Source of the DNA: Mortierella sp. BCC40632 | Taxonomy: Eukaryota > Mortierellomycota > Mortierellomycetes > Mortierellales > Mortierellaceae | Reading direction: 5' to 3' | Assembly (NCBI GenBank): GCA_011634665.1 | Contig: WAEK01000008.1 | Span: forward strand, 117,501-181,500 | DNA length: 64,000 nt | In this document: one piece after another, positions 23,201-33,251 of the stretch | How the letters are laid out: the number at the start of each line of letters is the position of its first letter | Position numbering within the stretch: position 1 is the stretch's first letter | Position numbers and translations under genes: made by a program | Notes under the pieces: generated by a model | The model's input: only the letters and a program-made list of their open reading frames with translations | Databases searched by the model: none | What the model was told of the DNA's origin: nothing

Positions 23201-23922
23201 CTGGTGTGGTGTGCCACCACTCATTCTCCTCTTACCCGCTCAGTCTCTCTCCGAAATCATCATCCAAGTGAACAATCACCCAAGCATTAGTGTATTGAGC
23301 ATGTCAAAAGTGCCGCCAAAAGAGCTCAACCTTTGACCAAGGAACATTTGGATGATTACTATCGGGGACGAGTGGTCGCGGAACGCCAAATACTATCTCT
23401 CGAGCATCTCCCCAAAATGTTAGCGGACTCACGACCCCGCCTTCAGCCAGCCCCTAACAACCGTGTCTGCTAAGCAGTGCAAGTCGTTTAATCTACGGTC
23501 AACTACATCACCACCGAAGCGAAAGTCGTTTGATCAAAACGTAAGCTTTCCCCTCAAAAGAAAACACTCTTTGACTAAACCACTTCTACCTCAACCTACG
23601 TCTGCCTCTTTTGCATATCTTTGCTCAACTCCGTGATACTCTTCTTATATCAAGTAATCTATTACCCGCATTCTCCATGGTGGTTTCTTCTACTTGCAAA
23701 TAATAATAATAATAATAAAAGTAAGAATGGCTGGCAATGTGATCCATCAGTACTTTCTCCCTCTCTGTGTTATCAACCCAGCAGCTTCAATTAACAAACC
23801 TTCTTAACCTAGCGGCCTCATTCATCATCCAGTAGTTTCATCCAACAGTTTAGTTTGCTCCGCAGCTTCACTTAATCCAATGGTTTAGTCCAACAGCTTC
23901 GCTTCATCTAACAGTGTCAACA
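23201..23922. other. Transposon flank, no intact gene
   Basis: A short open stretch at about 23306-23440 (plus) reads LTKEHLDDYYRGRVVAERQI with ordinary composition and no start codon, probably coding debris. An (AAT)n tract lies at 23699-23719. Beyond it the sequence becomes a series of degenerate CAGCTTCA-type repeats leading into the minisatellite. Confidence 0.4.
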
Positions 23923-23984
23923 GCGTATTTCAATAAACCAGCAGCTTCAACGGCGTATTTCAATAAACCAGCAGCTTCAACAGC
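23923..23984. repeat. 30-bp minisatellite, two units
   Basis: GCGTATTTCAATAAACCAGC plus ten more bases is repeated at 23923-23952 and 23953-23982, differing at one position. From about 23780 the preceding sequence consists of degenerate relatives (CAACAG, AGCTTCA, TCCAACAG), so a longer and older array is likely. Confidence 0.8.
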
Positions 23985-24070
23985 CTCTTTATGATCCAAT
24001 TATCCAACAGCCTCACCCATGGACTATCTATCATTCTACGTAGATAAAACATATCTATCATTTCGTAGCA

Positions 24071-24132
24071 CCAAGGGCTACTCGCATGGTTAAAGCAGCT
24101 CGTTGCATAAAAGTCGTCTGCTATGGATCCAT
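24071..24132 (-). pseudogene. Small degraded 28S rRNA 3'-end fragment
   Basis: Compared with the better copy at 26845-26912, this segment shares GGCTACTCG, TTAAA.. and AAGTCGTCTGC.ATGGAT in order, with substitutions. It lies just before a T run of about 18 nt. Confidence 0.5.
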
Positions 24133-24889
24133 TCCCTTTTTTTTTTTTTTTTTTCTGAAAAGTTTGAAGGTTGATGTCAAGGAGATAAAGAGTTGTTATT
24201 ATCAGAACCCGCCTGTACCTGTATTAAAGGTATTATCGGCAATGATGGATGCTGTGTTTGAGTCCCATCCCTTGGCCGTTAAATATCGCCGATGTATTTG
24301 GACACGAGGTCGGTGAGATAAGATGTGTGGTTTATTCAAGGGCTCGAGTCAGTATTTACACTGGCCCTACTAAGCCATGTGCTATGAGTGAGCTTACCTC
24401 GAGGAGACGCCTCGACATAAGAAAATATAGTAATAACAGAGGGGTAGTGAAAAGGAGGTCTGAGTCGGTGAGAAAAAGACATGCCTGGACACTCGGTCCA
24501 GGGACGTTGAGTATTCTATTCTGCTTCCTATCACAGAGGAAGCTAGGTCTAATGTAAGTGCTATGAGGTGTACGTGCCCAAGGCACTGCTCCTCTGATAT
24601 GAACCTCCTGTCATAGGTCCCAAGTCGAACAAGCCAGCTAGAGGAGTAAAATGGCCCTGTCTGCAGCTCTCGCTGCAGACGGCCTATAAACGTCTCCTCT
24701 GGCTCTCTATTTAGGTTCCTGTTTATCGACTTAGCCGAGAGAAATGTTGTGATTCACAACAGTCGCCTCTTATCCTCCAGGCGCATAAAGACCAGTGGGG
24801 GTTCTTCTGTAGAATGTCGGGTGCGTTTCCTGGTGCTGGAAGTGTGTTTCTTATCGAACGGAACGGGCTCAGATCTCATTTCGTTAAGC

Positions 24890-25370
24890 CGTACTAGATC
24901 CCTGTAAGTGGTCTTAACGAAATGAGTTATCGAACGAGAATCCCGTTTGTAGAGAAACACTGGACTGAGGACCCCAGTATCGATTTATTTTGTTGATGGG
25001 CCATTCGAGTTGACCTACGAGTCGTCGCGACGGTGCGTCTGCTGGGTTGAACGCTGAAGGAATATATGATGCTACGATCCTCGTGTCTGTTCGTAAGCAC
25101 CACTCCCATATCGACGTCGCTAGTCTCATCAGTTCCAGAAATGTGGTTCTCCGAACTTGTTGATATAGGCTATTGGCCTATTGCTGTAGTGTTGTCTGAG
25201 ATCACGTTGACAACCCTCCCCCTCACTTCTGGTAACCGAAGGGCGATCTGTATTGTCATTAGTTCCTTGAGGTTGATGTGTTTGTGTCGATGTCGAGGAG
25301 ACCAGCCCCCCTCGATGGTCTTGTCGTTTATTACGACGCCCTACCCTGAGTCGGAAGCGTCCGTGTGTTA
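24890..25370 (-). pseudogene. DIRS-like retrotransposon RNase H remnant
   Basis: Minus-strand frames, read across frameshifts, give HTDASDSG.GVVINDK, then HINLKELMTIQIALRLPEV, then AIAYINKFG and finally ATSIWEWCLRTDTRIVASYI followed by FNPADAPSRR. This is the order of RNase H motifs in DIRS/Ngaro tyrosine-recombinase retrotransposons. A stop codon replaces the tryptophan expected after TDASDSG, and frameshifts follow. Its sequence differs from the RNase H of the element at 27.8-32.7 kb, so it represents a separate family. Confidence 0.6.
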
Positions 25371-26805
25371 AGTTTGGTGGGGTACTGGACCAGAGTGTAA
25401 CATGACAAGAAGTTGTTTTTAACTCCAAGAGTGTGACTGTGTAACGCGACACGTGTACATGCTTGAGCCTGGGATAAAGGCGATACGAGGGATAGGTGAA
25501 GTTGGAGGATTGATATCCGGGACAGGTCCACATAGTCCATGCATCTTGAGCTCGAAGATAAATTGAATGCTGGATCAGTCGCCCGCGCGATGATCTGGGA
25601 ACTTTGTTTGTAGCTTCTTCTCGCATAGACCATCCATACACATACCTGATGAGGCCGTTTCAAGCTTGAAAATGTAAACCATCCCTTTCTTAACAGTACG
25701 GAATCCAAAAAGATAGAGAAAGTCTATTCAGGGCGATTTACAGGTCAGGATGAGTATGGATGGGATGTGTCGCCGGAAGGGCACCTTGCGAAACGTCTCG
25801 CCAATGAGATCGGTACCTGAGAGTGCGTCAAGCGATTCAAACAGTCAGAAGGTTATAAGGAAAACGCTGTGATCTCAGAGAGACCATACTCATTATTTTA
25901 TATGAGGGGGGACGGGGCCTTATGGGCCATCCCCTATCTGCTACACAGCAATAGTGCAATAGTCCAAGTTATCCTTGTGCCATTCTCTCTCAATGTGATT
26001 GCTGCGGGGAAGCATGGTTTGAATTGCATCCAAAGGCGGTACCGATTCTCGTATAATTAAGCAATATGAGCATTCCTCATTATTTTATACTTTACGTTGG
26101 ACTGTCAGCAGCCCTTTGTCTTGATAAAGATCACCAAGTGTCGATGGCGGATCTTTGTTTACGAAGGAAACTCATCTCCCAGCCTCTTTGATCTGGTGAA
26201 TCCTAACTGTGAGAATTGATCCTTAGTCCTCCAATAATAATAATAAAAAAGAGGCTTGAAAAAGGTTCCATCCTATCCTCCTCCTCATCCACCTCCCACT
26301 GAATGCTTCTCGACACATAAATCCGCAAACGTGCCAGACACAAGGCCATCCGCCCTGTTGTTCTGACATTTCAAATCCTCCACCTTGTGGCTGTTCTCTT
26401 TCCGCCCTATTGCTAGATTCCCATCTACCTCCATGATCAGTTACGATACCACAGTAATAGTCCGTATCCTGGTGCGGAAATATTGACCCGCGTCCCTTTC
26501 GATAGATGACGCAATGAATTAGAAGGAACCGACGTCGAAGGATCGAAAATGGCCAAGGATCCCACAAGGAGTGAGGATCAAATCCCTCAAGGGTCTAGAG
26601 AACCACAGGAAACCCCAAGAGCAAGGCTATGCGCCCTGTTGTTCTCTCCCCTCTCCCCTCTCCCTCTCCCCCCTACTAACTGCCCACTACTAACTACCCA
26701 CTAATTTTTTTTTTGCGCCACCACAACTTTTGTCACAACGCTCTATTCATACCCAGCAAGTAACCCGTCAGAAAGGATAAAAAGAAGAATGGTATGTCGA
26801 AACAT
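25371..26805. other. Transposon and rDNA debris, no gene seen
   Basis: No intact coding region. A segment near 26508-26568 (GAACCGACGTCGAAGGATCG..) resembles the antisense 28S block at about 27307-27366 and may be another, older rDNA relic. The remainder shows no motif. Confidence 0.35.
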
Positions 26806-27224
26806 ACAAATCTGTAGAACAATAGGCTTAATCTCAGCAGCTCGTAGCAACAAGGCTACTCGACTGCTTACAATACCCTGTTCAATTAAAGTCGTCTGCA
26901 ATGGATTTATCTCTTCCAATATTTTGTTTTAAAAGCAGGTGCCTCACAGCGCCTTTCCGCACTGCAAGACCTCCCCACGTAGTACGACTCAGGGCCCGAA
27001 GACCTATTCGTATTCAACTAGATATCGGAAAAGGCGGTAATCGTCGCGTTCTAGCACGGATTCTGACTTAGAGGCGTTCAGCCATAATCCAACGGATGAT
27101 AGCTTCGGGTCATTGCCTGCTCAGGCAGACCCAAATACCAATTATCCGAATGAAGTGTTCCTCTCGTACTAACTTCAATTACTATTGCAACAACACTTCA
27201 TCAGTAGGGTAAAACTAACCTGTG

Positions 27225-27256
<32 letters not shown>

Positions 27257-27300
27257 ATTAGTGGGTGAACAATCCAACGCTTACTGAATTCTGCTTCAGT

Positions 27301-27336
<36 letters not shown>

Positions 27337-27375
27337 AACGTCGCTATGAACGCTTGGCTGCCACAAGCCAGTTAT
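26806..27375 (-). rRNA. Partial 28S rRNA (3'-terminal ~570 nt), ectopic
   Basis: The reverse complement follows conserved 28S sequence from the 'ataactggcttgtggcagcc' region (27375) through GACGGTTTAGACCGTCGTGA-type blocks to the terminal GATTTGT at 26806. Just outside the 3' end is a GTATGT-CGAA-ACATAC hairpin, as expected of the 3' external spacer, so the copy derives from rDNA rather than processed rRNA. The 5' break at about 27375 is abrupt and passes into unrelated AT-rich DNA. Scattered changes from consensus (for example around 27115-27135) suggest a non-functional fragment. Confidence 0.85.
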
Positions 27376-27787
27376 TTATAATACTATATATATTTTCTTG
27401 GACTTTTAGTAAAAAGTTTGTATACACCTTTAGACAATTTGGATCGGAAAGCGTGTACTAGAGTTAATATCGAGTGGGGTTGAATAGAAATTCAAGATTG
27501 ACTGTGCATTGACTACGGAATTTCCTCAATGGAGCATATGACCAACGCCACCGGAGCATCTGATCAGCGTCGGGATTAACGAACTATGTTGGCCGCGCAC
27601 TCAATCGGAGTAATAATTTGACTAACGCCACCATTGCATATGACCAGCATTGTCCCAATTGCCGCAGTAACATGTATAAAAGGAGCACTAAATAACCAAG
27701 AAACTGTACTAATCTCTCCTTAGCCCCTCCGACATAGATTTGAAGAACGAACTCACCGCAACCAAGGCATGTCAGTATAACATTGAG
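27376..27787. other. Spacer between rDNA fragment and DIRS element
   Basis: Contains degenerate repeats of GCATATGACCAACGCCACC-like sequence at about 27533-27645 and a TATAAAAGG at about 27675. No ORF is supported. The DIRS element begins directly after this sequence. Confidence 0.45.
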
Positions 27788-27814
27788 GTATACAACGTAT
27801 ACTCGAGATGTTCC

Positions 27815-27955
27815 TAAAGGTGATACGGCCGTTGTTTATTGCCTACTGTAGCATGTTTAGAGTTTTTTTTTTTTTTTTTTTTTTTTTTGCTAGACTATAA
27901 GTATATTTTTTTTTTTATAAAGGTGTATCCAGTGTATTCTTGTCCTTTGGCCGTT
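27815..27955 (+). repeat. DIRS left inverted terminal repeat
   Basis: Begins TAAAGGTGATACGGCCGTTG and includes a long T run and GTATCCAGTGTATTCTTGTC. It is matched in reverse complement at 32528-32674. The unique left tip 27788-27814 (GTATACAACGTATACTCGAG..) lies outside it. Confidence 0.92.
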
Positions 27956-27996
27956 TTTCTTGCTTGCTGGTGAATACCGCTTCTTACGTTCCCACT

Positions 27997-28825
27997 ATGG
28001 ACTCTAGTTCCCCGCACCCCTCGACAATGACCTCCTCAGGCAAATCCTTCAACAACTACAACGTTCAAACCCTCCCCCCAACAAGACGACGCGATGAGCA
28101 TCGACAAAGACGATACCGACACTTTTCGCTCGTGACCGTCGCGAATGGGTCCCCTCCGACGCATTCTTGGACGACTATTCTCCCCCACCCCTTCACGACG
28201 TTGAATGGATCCTCCCCCGCGAGGATAAGACCGCTATATGGGATGCTGCTCCCAAGAGACGTGGAACCACTTTTGATGCCCCTGACATACCTCCCGTCCT
28301 ATACCAAAAGCTCTCGAAGAAGAGTAAGCTTGCCGATAAAGATCTGGCAAAGATCGGCACTCGAGTATCTATGATCTCTCGCCCCTGGACTACCTAGCTT
28401 CTAGAATATGGAAACTCCAAGACAAACTCGATGATGACTCGTACCAAGAGTTGCTTCTGCTGGCAACCATGACTAGAACCCTGATCAGTGACGCCACATC
28501 GCACATTATGCAGACCCGCCTGGAGGAAGCCTACAGGACCTACTCTCCATCAGCCACAGTCCTTCTCAATCGCGACGACAAGCAGTCTGCTTTGAGCGAC
28601 GAAAAGCTCAAGGAAGATATGAAAGCCCTGAAGAAGTTCAAGGAGTTCTCATCTGACCGACGACGACATGATAATAATAAGCAACATGGTCCCAAGCAGT
28701 TCAACCAACAATCCAATTTCAAGAGAGGATTCAATAACTTCAACAACCACAACAACAACAACAACAATAACCGACCAAAAAACTCGAATGGCTCCGGCGG
28801 CCAGGAACGCCGGACAGATGCGTAA
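27997..28825 (+). pseudogene. DIRS gag-like ORF, frameshifted
   Basis: The putative start is the ATG at 27997 (MDSSSPHPSTMTSS). Coding sense continues in three successive frames, with shifts near 28130 and 28350. Recognisable stretches are DAFLDDYSPPPLHDVEWILP, LDYLASRIWKLQDKLDDDSY and a C-terminal basic, asparagine-rich tail that ends at 28825. This is the usual make-up of the first DIRS protein (nucleic-acid binding, poorly conserved). It is not translatable as one protein. Confidence 0.7.
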
Positions 28826-28857
28826 AGGTATCGCCTCTCCAGCCCGAAAAATCCGCC

Positions 28858-31249
28858 TTGGCGGGCCTGGGGAGGATCGCACGACAATTCCAAGCGTGGC
28901 AGGGACTGACGGACAGTTCCTGGGTCCTCGACATAGTTCGGGAGGGCTACAAACCAACCTTTTTCCGACCCACCTCCGACAACAACAACCTTCCGACGAT
29001 CCCGAACCTTCACCTCCTCCGAATCAGCTCTCATAGAATCGGAACTAACAAACCTTTTACTCACGGACGCGATAGAGGAAGTAGACCCCCTCCAAGAGGG
29101 TTTTACCTCCGACATTTTTCTGGTCCCAAAGAAAAACGGGAAACTACGCCCCGTCATCGACTTACGGAAACTCAACCTACACATTCCCCGCCGGACTTTC
29201 AAGATGGAATCGCTGAACATCGTAGTGGCAGGAGTTCAACAAAACGACTTCATGACCAGCATCGACCTGAGCGACGCTTTCTTTCATATCAACATCCACC
29301 AAGAGAGTCGAAGATATCTCCAGTTTACTTGGAAAGACAAAAAGTACCGATTCAAAGTTCTACCCTTCGGTCTAACCTCTTCGCCGATCGTCTTTTCAAA
29401 GGTCCTAAGACCTCTTCTAACGTGGGCCAGGAGCCAGGGCATACGGATGTACGGTTACTTAGACGATTTCATAATCCTCTCCCGATCACAAGAGGAAGCG
29501 ACTCGCAACACAACACTGATCCTCAACAAGATGGCACAGCTAGGCCTCAAGGTAAACCCGGAGAAGTCCTCGTTAGAACCCTCGCAGACGATGCAGCATC
29601 TTGGATATATCATCAACACCCGAACAATGGAGATCCGCCTACCGCGAGACAAGATCCGGAACGTGATCCGATCTGCACAACGCCTTCTAGACGCGGGCAA
29701 AGCGACAACCCGACAACTAGCGTCCCTAATCGGTCTCCTGCAGTGTAGCATTTACGATCCCTAGTCTTCCAGGCTAGGGATATAAAAGTAGCCTTCCCCT
29801 CCCCCCTGTAATAAAGTCAGCTTTCTTTCCTCTGTCCCTCAAGTCCATTTGCTTTAGCAACTGTCCCTGTCGCGCTGTCCCCAAGGTATTGACCGAGCCC
29901 AAGACCTCGATCAAGATCATGATCTATTATCTTTTCACTCTCCCATACTAAATCAGTCCTCATCTCCAGCTACCCTGAACAGATCTGCAGTATTGACTCC
30001 TCGATTCCTTTTGAAAGAAAAGGCAGGACTCAAGAGCCATTTCCCATTAACGGTGCTATCCCAGCTGTAAGTATGAGACTCGGTGAAAAGTAAAAGATCG
30101 GACGAAGACTGCTCCCTGAATGGCTCTCCTTCGGTGGCCATTCTTGCAAGATTCCTTTGATCAACATGCGAGGACTTTACGGACCCATCCCAGTTTGATC
30201 CGCATTGGATTCATGCCTCAAGATCCCGTTTATTGATAGCTATCTCCGTCCTCCCTTTATGCATTCATAGAATAGTTAGAGTCGAAGGCGATCCCCTCAT
30301 AGTTGTCGCTGTCTCCCAGTCCCTACTGTAGTCTTCCGTACCTGTCCTTTGTAAGTCTTCAGTACGTCTTCACTTGGTCCGTATTTCTATGATAGAAAAG
30401 AAGAGTAGTTATTGATTAGAAGCATCTGTCCTTAGACTCTACGCGGCACTCCTACACTCCACAACATGCGCCATATTCCCCGCTCAACTCCGCACGCGTT
30501 CCCTACTTTTCACGAAAATACAGAGCTTACGACAATCCAGGAATTGGGACCACCAAACTCTACTCTCGGAACCTTCTCGGGAGGAACTCCGATGGTGGAT
30601 AGACAACCTACTACGATGGAACGGGCGATCCTTCCTACCCTCGGACCCCTCGGAGACGATAACGACAGATGCTTCCGACACGGGTTGGGGAGCTCATTAC
30701 CGGGACCTTCAGTTCGGAGGCCACTGGCGCAACAGCGAAACCAACCTCCATATCAACCACAAGGAGCTATTGGCAGTACACCTCACCCTCCAGTCTCTCC
30801 CCCACTTGAAGGACGTCACCATCAGGATTCGATCGGACAACACCACAGCCATCGCATACATCAACCATATGGGGGGGACACGCTCTCAGACTCTCTCCAA
30901 CATGGCTACGGAACTTTGGGACTGGGCTCTCACGAGACGAATAAAAATCGTAGCGGAACACATCCCCGGACAAGACAACCAGATCGCAGACCGACAGTCT
31001 CGGATGTCTCCGGAGAAGCACCAGTGGAAATTACACAGGAGATGGTTCAACACCCTCGAGAACCGATGGGGACCCCACGACATCGACCTCTTTGCGGACC
31101 GAGTCAACCATCAGCTCCCCCTTTACTACTCTTGGCGCCGGACCCAACAGCAGTCGCAACAAACGCTCTTACGCAGAAATGGCGACAATGGAAAAACCCA
31201 TATGCGAACCCACCGTGGGCTCTCATTCCGACCATCCTCCGAAAGCTAA
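28858..31249 (+). pseudogene. DIRS reverse transcriptase/RNase H, broken
   Basis: The pre-RT segment (FQAWQGLTDSSWVLDIVREG) is in one frame up to about 29000. The RT core (FLVPKKNGKLRPVIDLRKLN, TSIDLSDAFFHI, LPFGLTSSP, catalytic YLDDF) is in another, to the stop at 29764. An insertion separates this from the thumb and RNase H, which restart at about 30429 (RLYAALLHSTT). They contain TTDASDTGWG, SDNTTAIAYINHMGGT and AEHIPGQDNQIADRQS, ending at 31249. The catalytic YLDD and the RNase H acidic residues are intact. Confidence 0.85.
29744..30428 (+). mobile_element. Unexplained ~685-bp insertion in the DIRS RT
   Basis: The insertion separates SLIGLLQ from RLYAALL. Its first about 116 bases start with TG, hold a TATAAAAG box and an AATAAA signal and reach TAGCA at 29859, like a very short LTR. 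No second LTR or target duplication was found. A 62-residue minus-strand frame (29953-30141) has no known motif. The edges are only approximate, because the conserved RT residues expected at the junction are missing. Confidence 0.45.
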
Positions 31250-31429
31250 GAAGAGAGCGTACAACCGTAACACTAATCACACCGGACTGGCCATCTGCTC
31301 CATGGTACCCTACGATACTCAAAATGAGCTGCGACCATCCACTCAGCATTCCCCGATACGCGGCGATCCCCAGGTCATTGCAATCTCACCCACTCCGGAA
31401 CCACAAATGGAATTTGACCGCGTGGCGCA

Positions 31430-32377
31430 TCTCAGGTATCAGTTCCAAGAGTTGGGCATGGCATCAACGACTCAAGATTTAATCATCAACCCGTCACTAA
31501 ACACGAGTCGGAACAAGAATTACCAGTCAGCTCAGAAAGCTTGGGTCACCTGGGCACGTGCCAACAACATCAACCTTTGACGCTCCAGAAATCGAAATTG
31601 CCAATTACCTCTCCAACCGCTCCATCCAAGGATCCGCAGCAAACTCGATCAAGCTCTACCTCTCTGCCATCAAGGAGTTGCAACCCAAGGCTAGATCAGC
31701 ACAGGCCATCCTATCGAAGGTCATAGCTTCCGCTAAGTCTCAAGCCCCTCCAAGAGATTTAGCCTCCGAACCTCTAGACATATCTCCAGTCCTGAAAACA
31801 CTATCGGAATGGGGTCCCAACGATACTCTGTCTGATTACAATTTACGGCGCAAACTTGTTTGGCTCTTGGCAATCACGACCTTTTCTCGATCCTCTGATC
31901 TACACCGAATAGACCCCTCCTCTTTTGGTTATCTCCAAGAACACATTATTGGGAAAGATCAACGCACCTAAGGAACGCCGAGGCGGTAGACCGATCATCA
32001 AACCTCTCAATGTTCACGCCCACAATGATCCTTTCCTATGTCCCGTCGCCTGCTTCATTGAATTCCAGAAGAGGGAGTACGCCAGAGGAGCACCACTCGA
32101 TAAACGCGACTTCATGTTCACCATCTCGGACCCTCCATACACCAAGGCCTCAGAGCAAACGATCGCACGATGGATCAAGACCCTGATGACTACTTCTGGC
32201 ATCAAAGCAACTGCCCACACTACTCGATCTGCCGGTCCGTCCACTGCCCTCATGAGAGGTGCCTCTCTAGAGGACGTTATTACACGAGGCAACTGGGCCT
32301 CCCCAAATACTTTCGACGTGTTTTACAGAAGATACAGGATGTCAGCAACCAACTTTACAACAATGCTTCTCACATAA
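31430..32377 (+). pseudogene. DIRS tyrosine recombinase, frameshifted
   Basis: The N-terminal SAM-like part begins near RYQFQELGMASTTQDLII. A stop/frame change follows at about 31580 and a second shift at about 31950. The catalytic residues are all present: Arg in FSRSSDLHRID, His..Arg in AHTTRSAGPS, Trp in GNWASPNTFD and the nucleophile Tyr in FYRRYRMS. The family integrates circular DIRS cDNA. This copy needs two frame corrections and so is presumably inactive. Confidence 0.85.
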
Positions 32378-32400
32378 AGATTAGGGCCTCTCTAGGATTA

Positions 32401-32476
32401 TCACCTTTAGGAACATCTCGAGTATACGTTGTATACTCACTGGTATATTAGTATACGAGAGATGAGTAAAAGGTGA
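32401..32476 (+). repeat. DIRS internal complementary region
   Basis: Bases 32401-32436 are the reverse complement of the left tip (27788-27823). Bases 32437-32476 are the reverse complement of the right tip (about 32667-32706), with a two-base difference. The junction reads GTATAC|TCACTGG, which is what the joined ends of a circle would give. Confidence 0.9.
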
Positions 32477-32527
32477 CCCTCCCACCCGCTCCAAAAAAAA
32501 AAAAAAAAAAAAAAAAGGCAAAGCACC

Positions 32528-32674
32528 AAACGACCAAAGGACAAGAATACACTGGATACACCTTTATAAAAAAAAAAAAAAAACTTATACTTATAGTCTA
32601 GCAAAAAAAAAAAAAAAAAAAAAAAACTCTAAACATGCTACAGTAGGCAATAAACAACGGCCGTATCACCTTTA
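32528..32674 (-). repeat. DIRS right inverted terminal repeat
   Basis: The reverse complement matches the left repeat through both homopolymer runs. Differences are confined to run lengths and a few bases such as GGTCG versus GGCCG. The right tip (CTCTCATCTCTCGTATACTA..) extends to about 32706. Confidence 0.92.
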
Positions 32675-32706
32675 CTCTCATCTCTCGTATACTAATATAC
32701 CAGTGA

Positions 32707-33251
32707 TTAGACTTCGCCTGCTATCGCAGGCTCGTCCAATCCCTAGAAAGCTCTCGTCTGTTATCTTGCATTAAATGATAGTGAGAAAGCTTTTGAGTTT
32801 ACAGCACAACCATACTAAAATAAACACAGCAACAGCACAGAATGTGGAAAATCTGAGCCTCGCGTCTCTCAAATGGAGTATCGTTAACCAAATCGTGATA
32901 TGTTGGATCATCAATCTCACTAGCTCATTTGGAGCAAAAGATCTAACACCTCTCTAACGCAACAGTCATACCGAACTAAAATCTCTTCCTGGTAGCTTCT
33001 CATCCTCATCTAGCGCAACCCGCAGGCCTTCACCCACCACCCAATAGCTGTTACTCCTCCTCTGGACACACCAGTCTTTATATCAGCCTTTCGCACGCTA
33101 GTCCCTTATCATGTCTCCATTATCGCACGAACAGCTGTACTAACACCAGCTGTAATCTCATCGATCACTCATCAGCACCCAACTCAATGTGTCTGAGAGT
33201 ATGGAGAAATAGATTATGTGCATTGACTATGGAGCACCATCTTAAACAAAT
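32707..33251. other. Spacer, no gene seen
   Basis: Starts with a small perfect hairpin (GCCTGC TATC GCAGGC) next to the DIRS right tip. The rest has no motif or credible ORF. It would contain the 3' UTR of the Crinkler gene. Confidence 0.5.

Larger units (their letters stand above)
27788..32706 (+). mobile_element. DIRS-type tyrosine-recombinase retrotransposon
   Basis: The whole architecture of a DIRS element is visible. Inverted terminal repeats (27815-27955 and 32528-32674) carry extra unique tips. Between them lie a gag-like region, reverse transcriptase/RNase H and a tyrosine recombinase, followed by an internal complementary region (32401-32476). The first half of that region is the complement of the left tip and the second half the complement of the right tip. 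This lets the linear cDNA circularise before recombinase-mediated integration, and no target-site duplication is expected or seen. Total length is about 4.9 kb. The element cannot be autonomous: gag, RT and recombinase frames each carry frameshifts, and about 690 bp of foreign-looking DNA interrupts RT. Confidence 0.92.

Noticed and set aside
29744..30428. A spliceosomal intron in the DIRS RT (GT..AG readable)
   Set aside because: Joining the edges leaves out conserved RT residues expected between LIGLLQ and RLYAALL, and an intron would not survive retrotransposition. Insertion is simpler.
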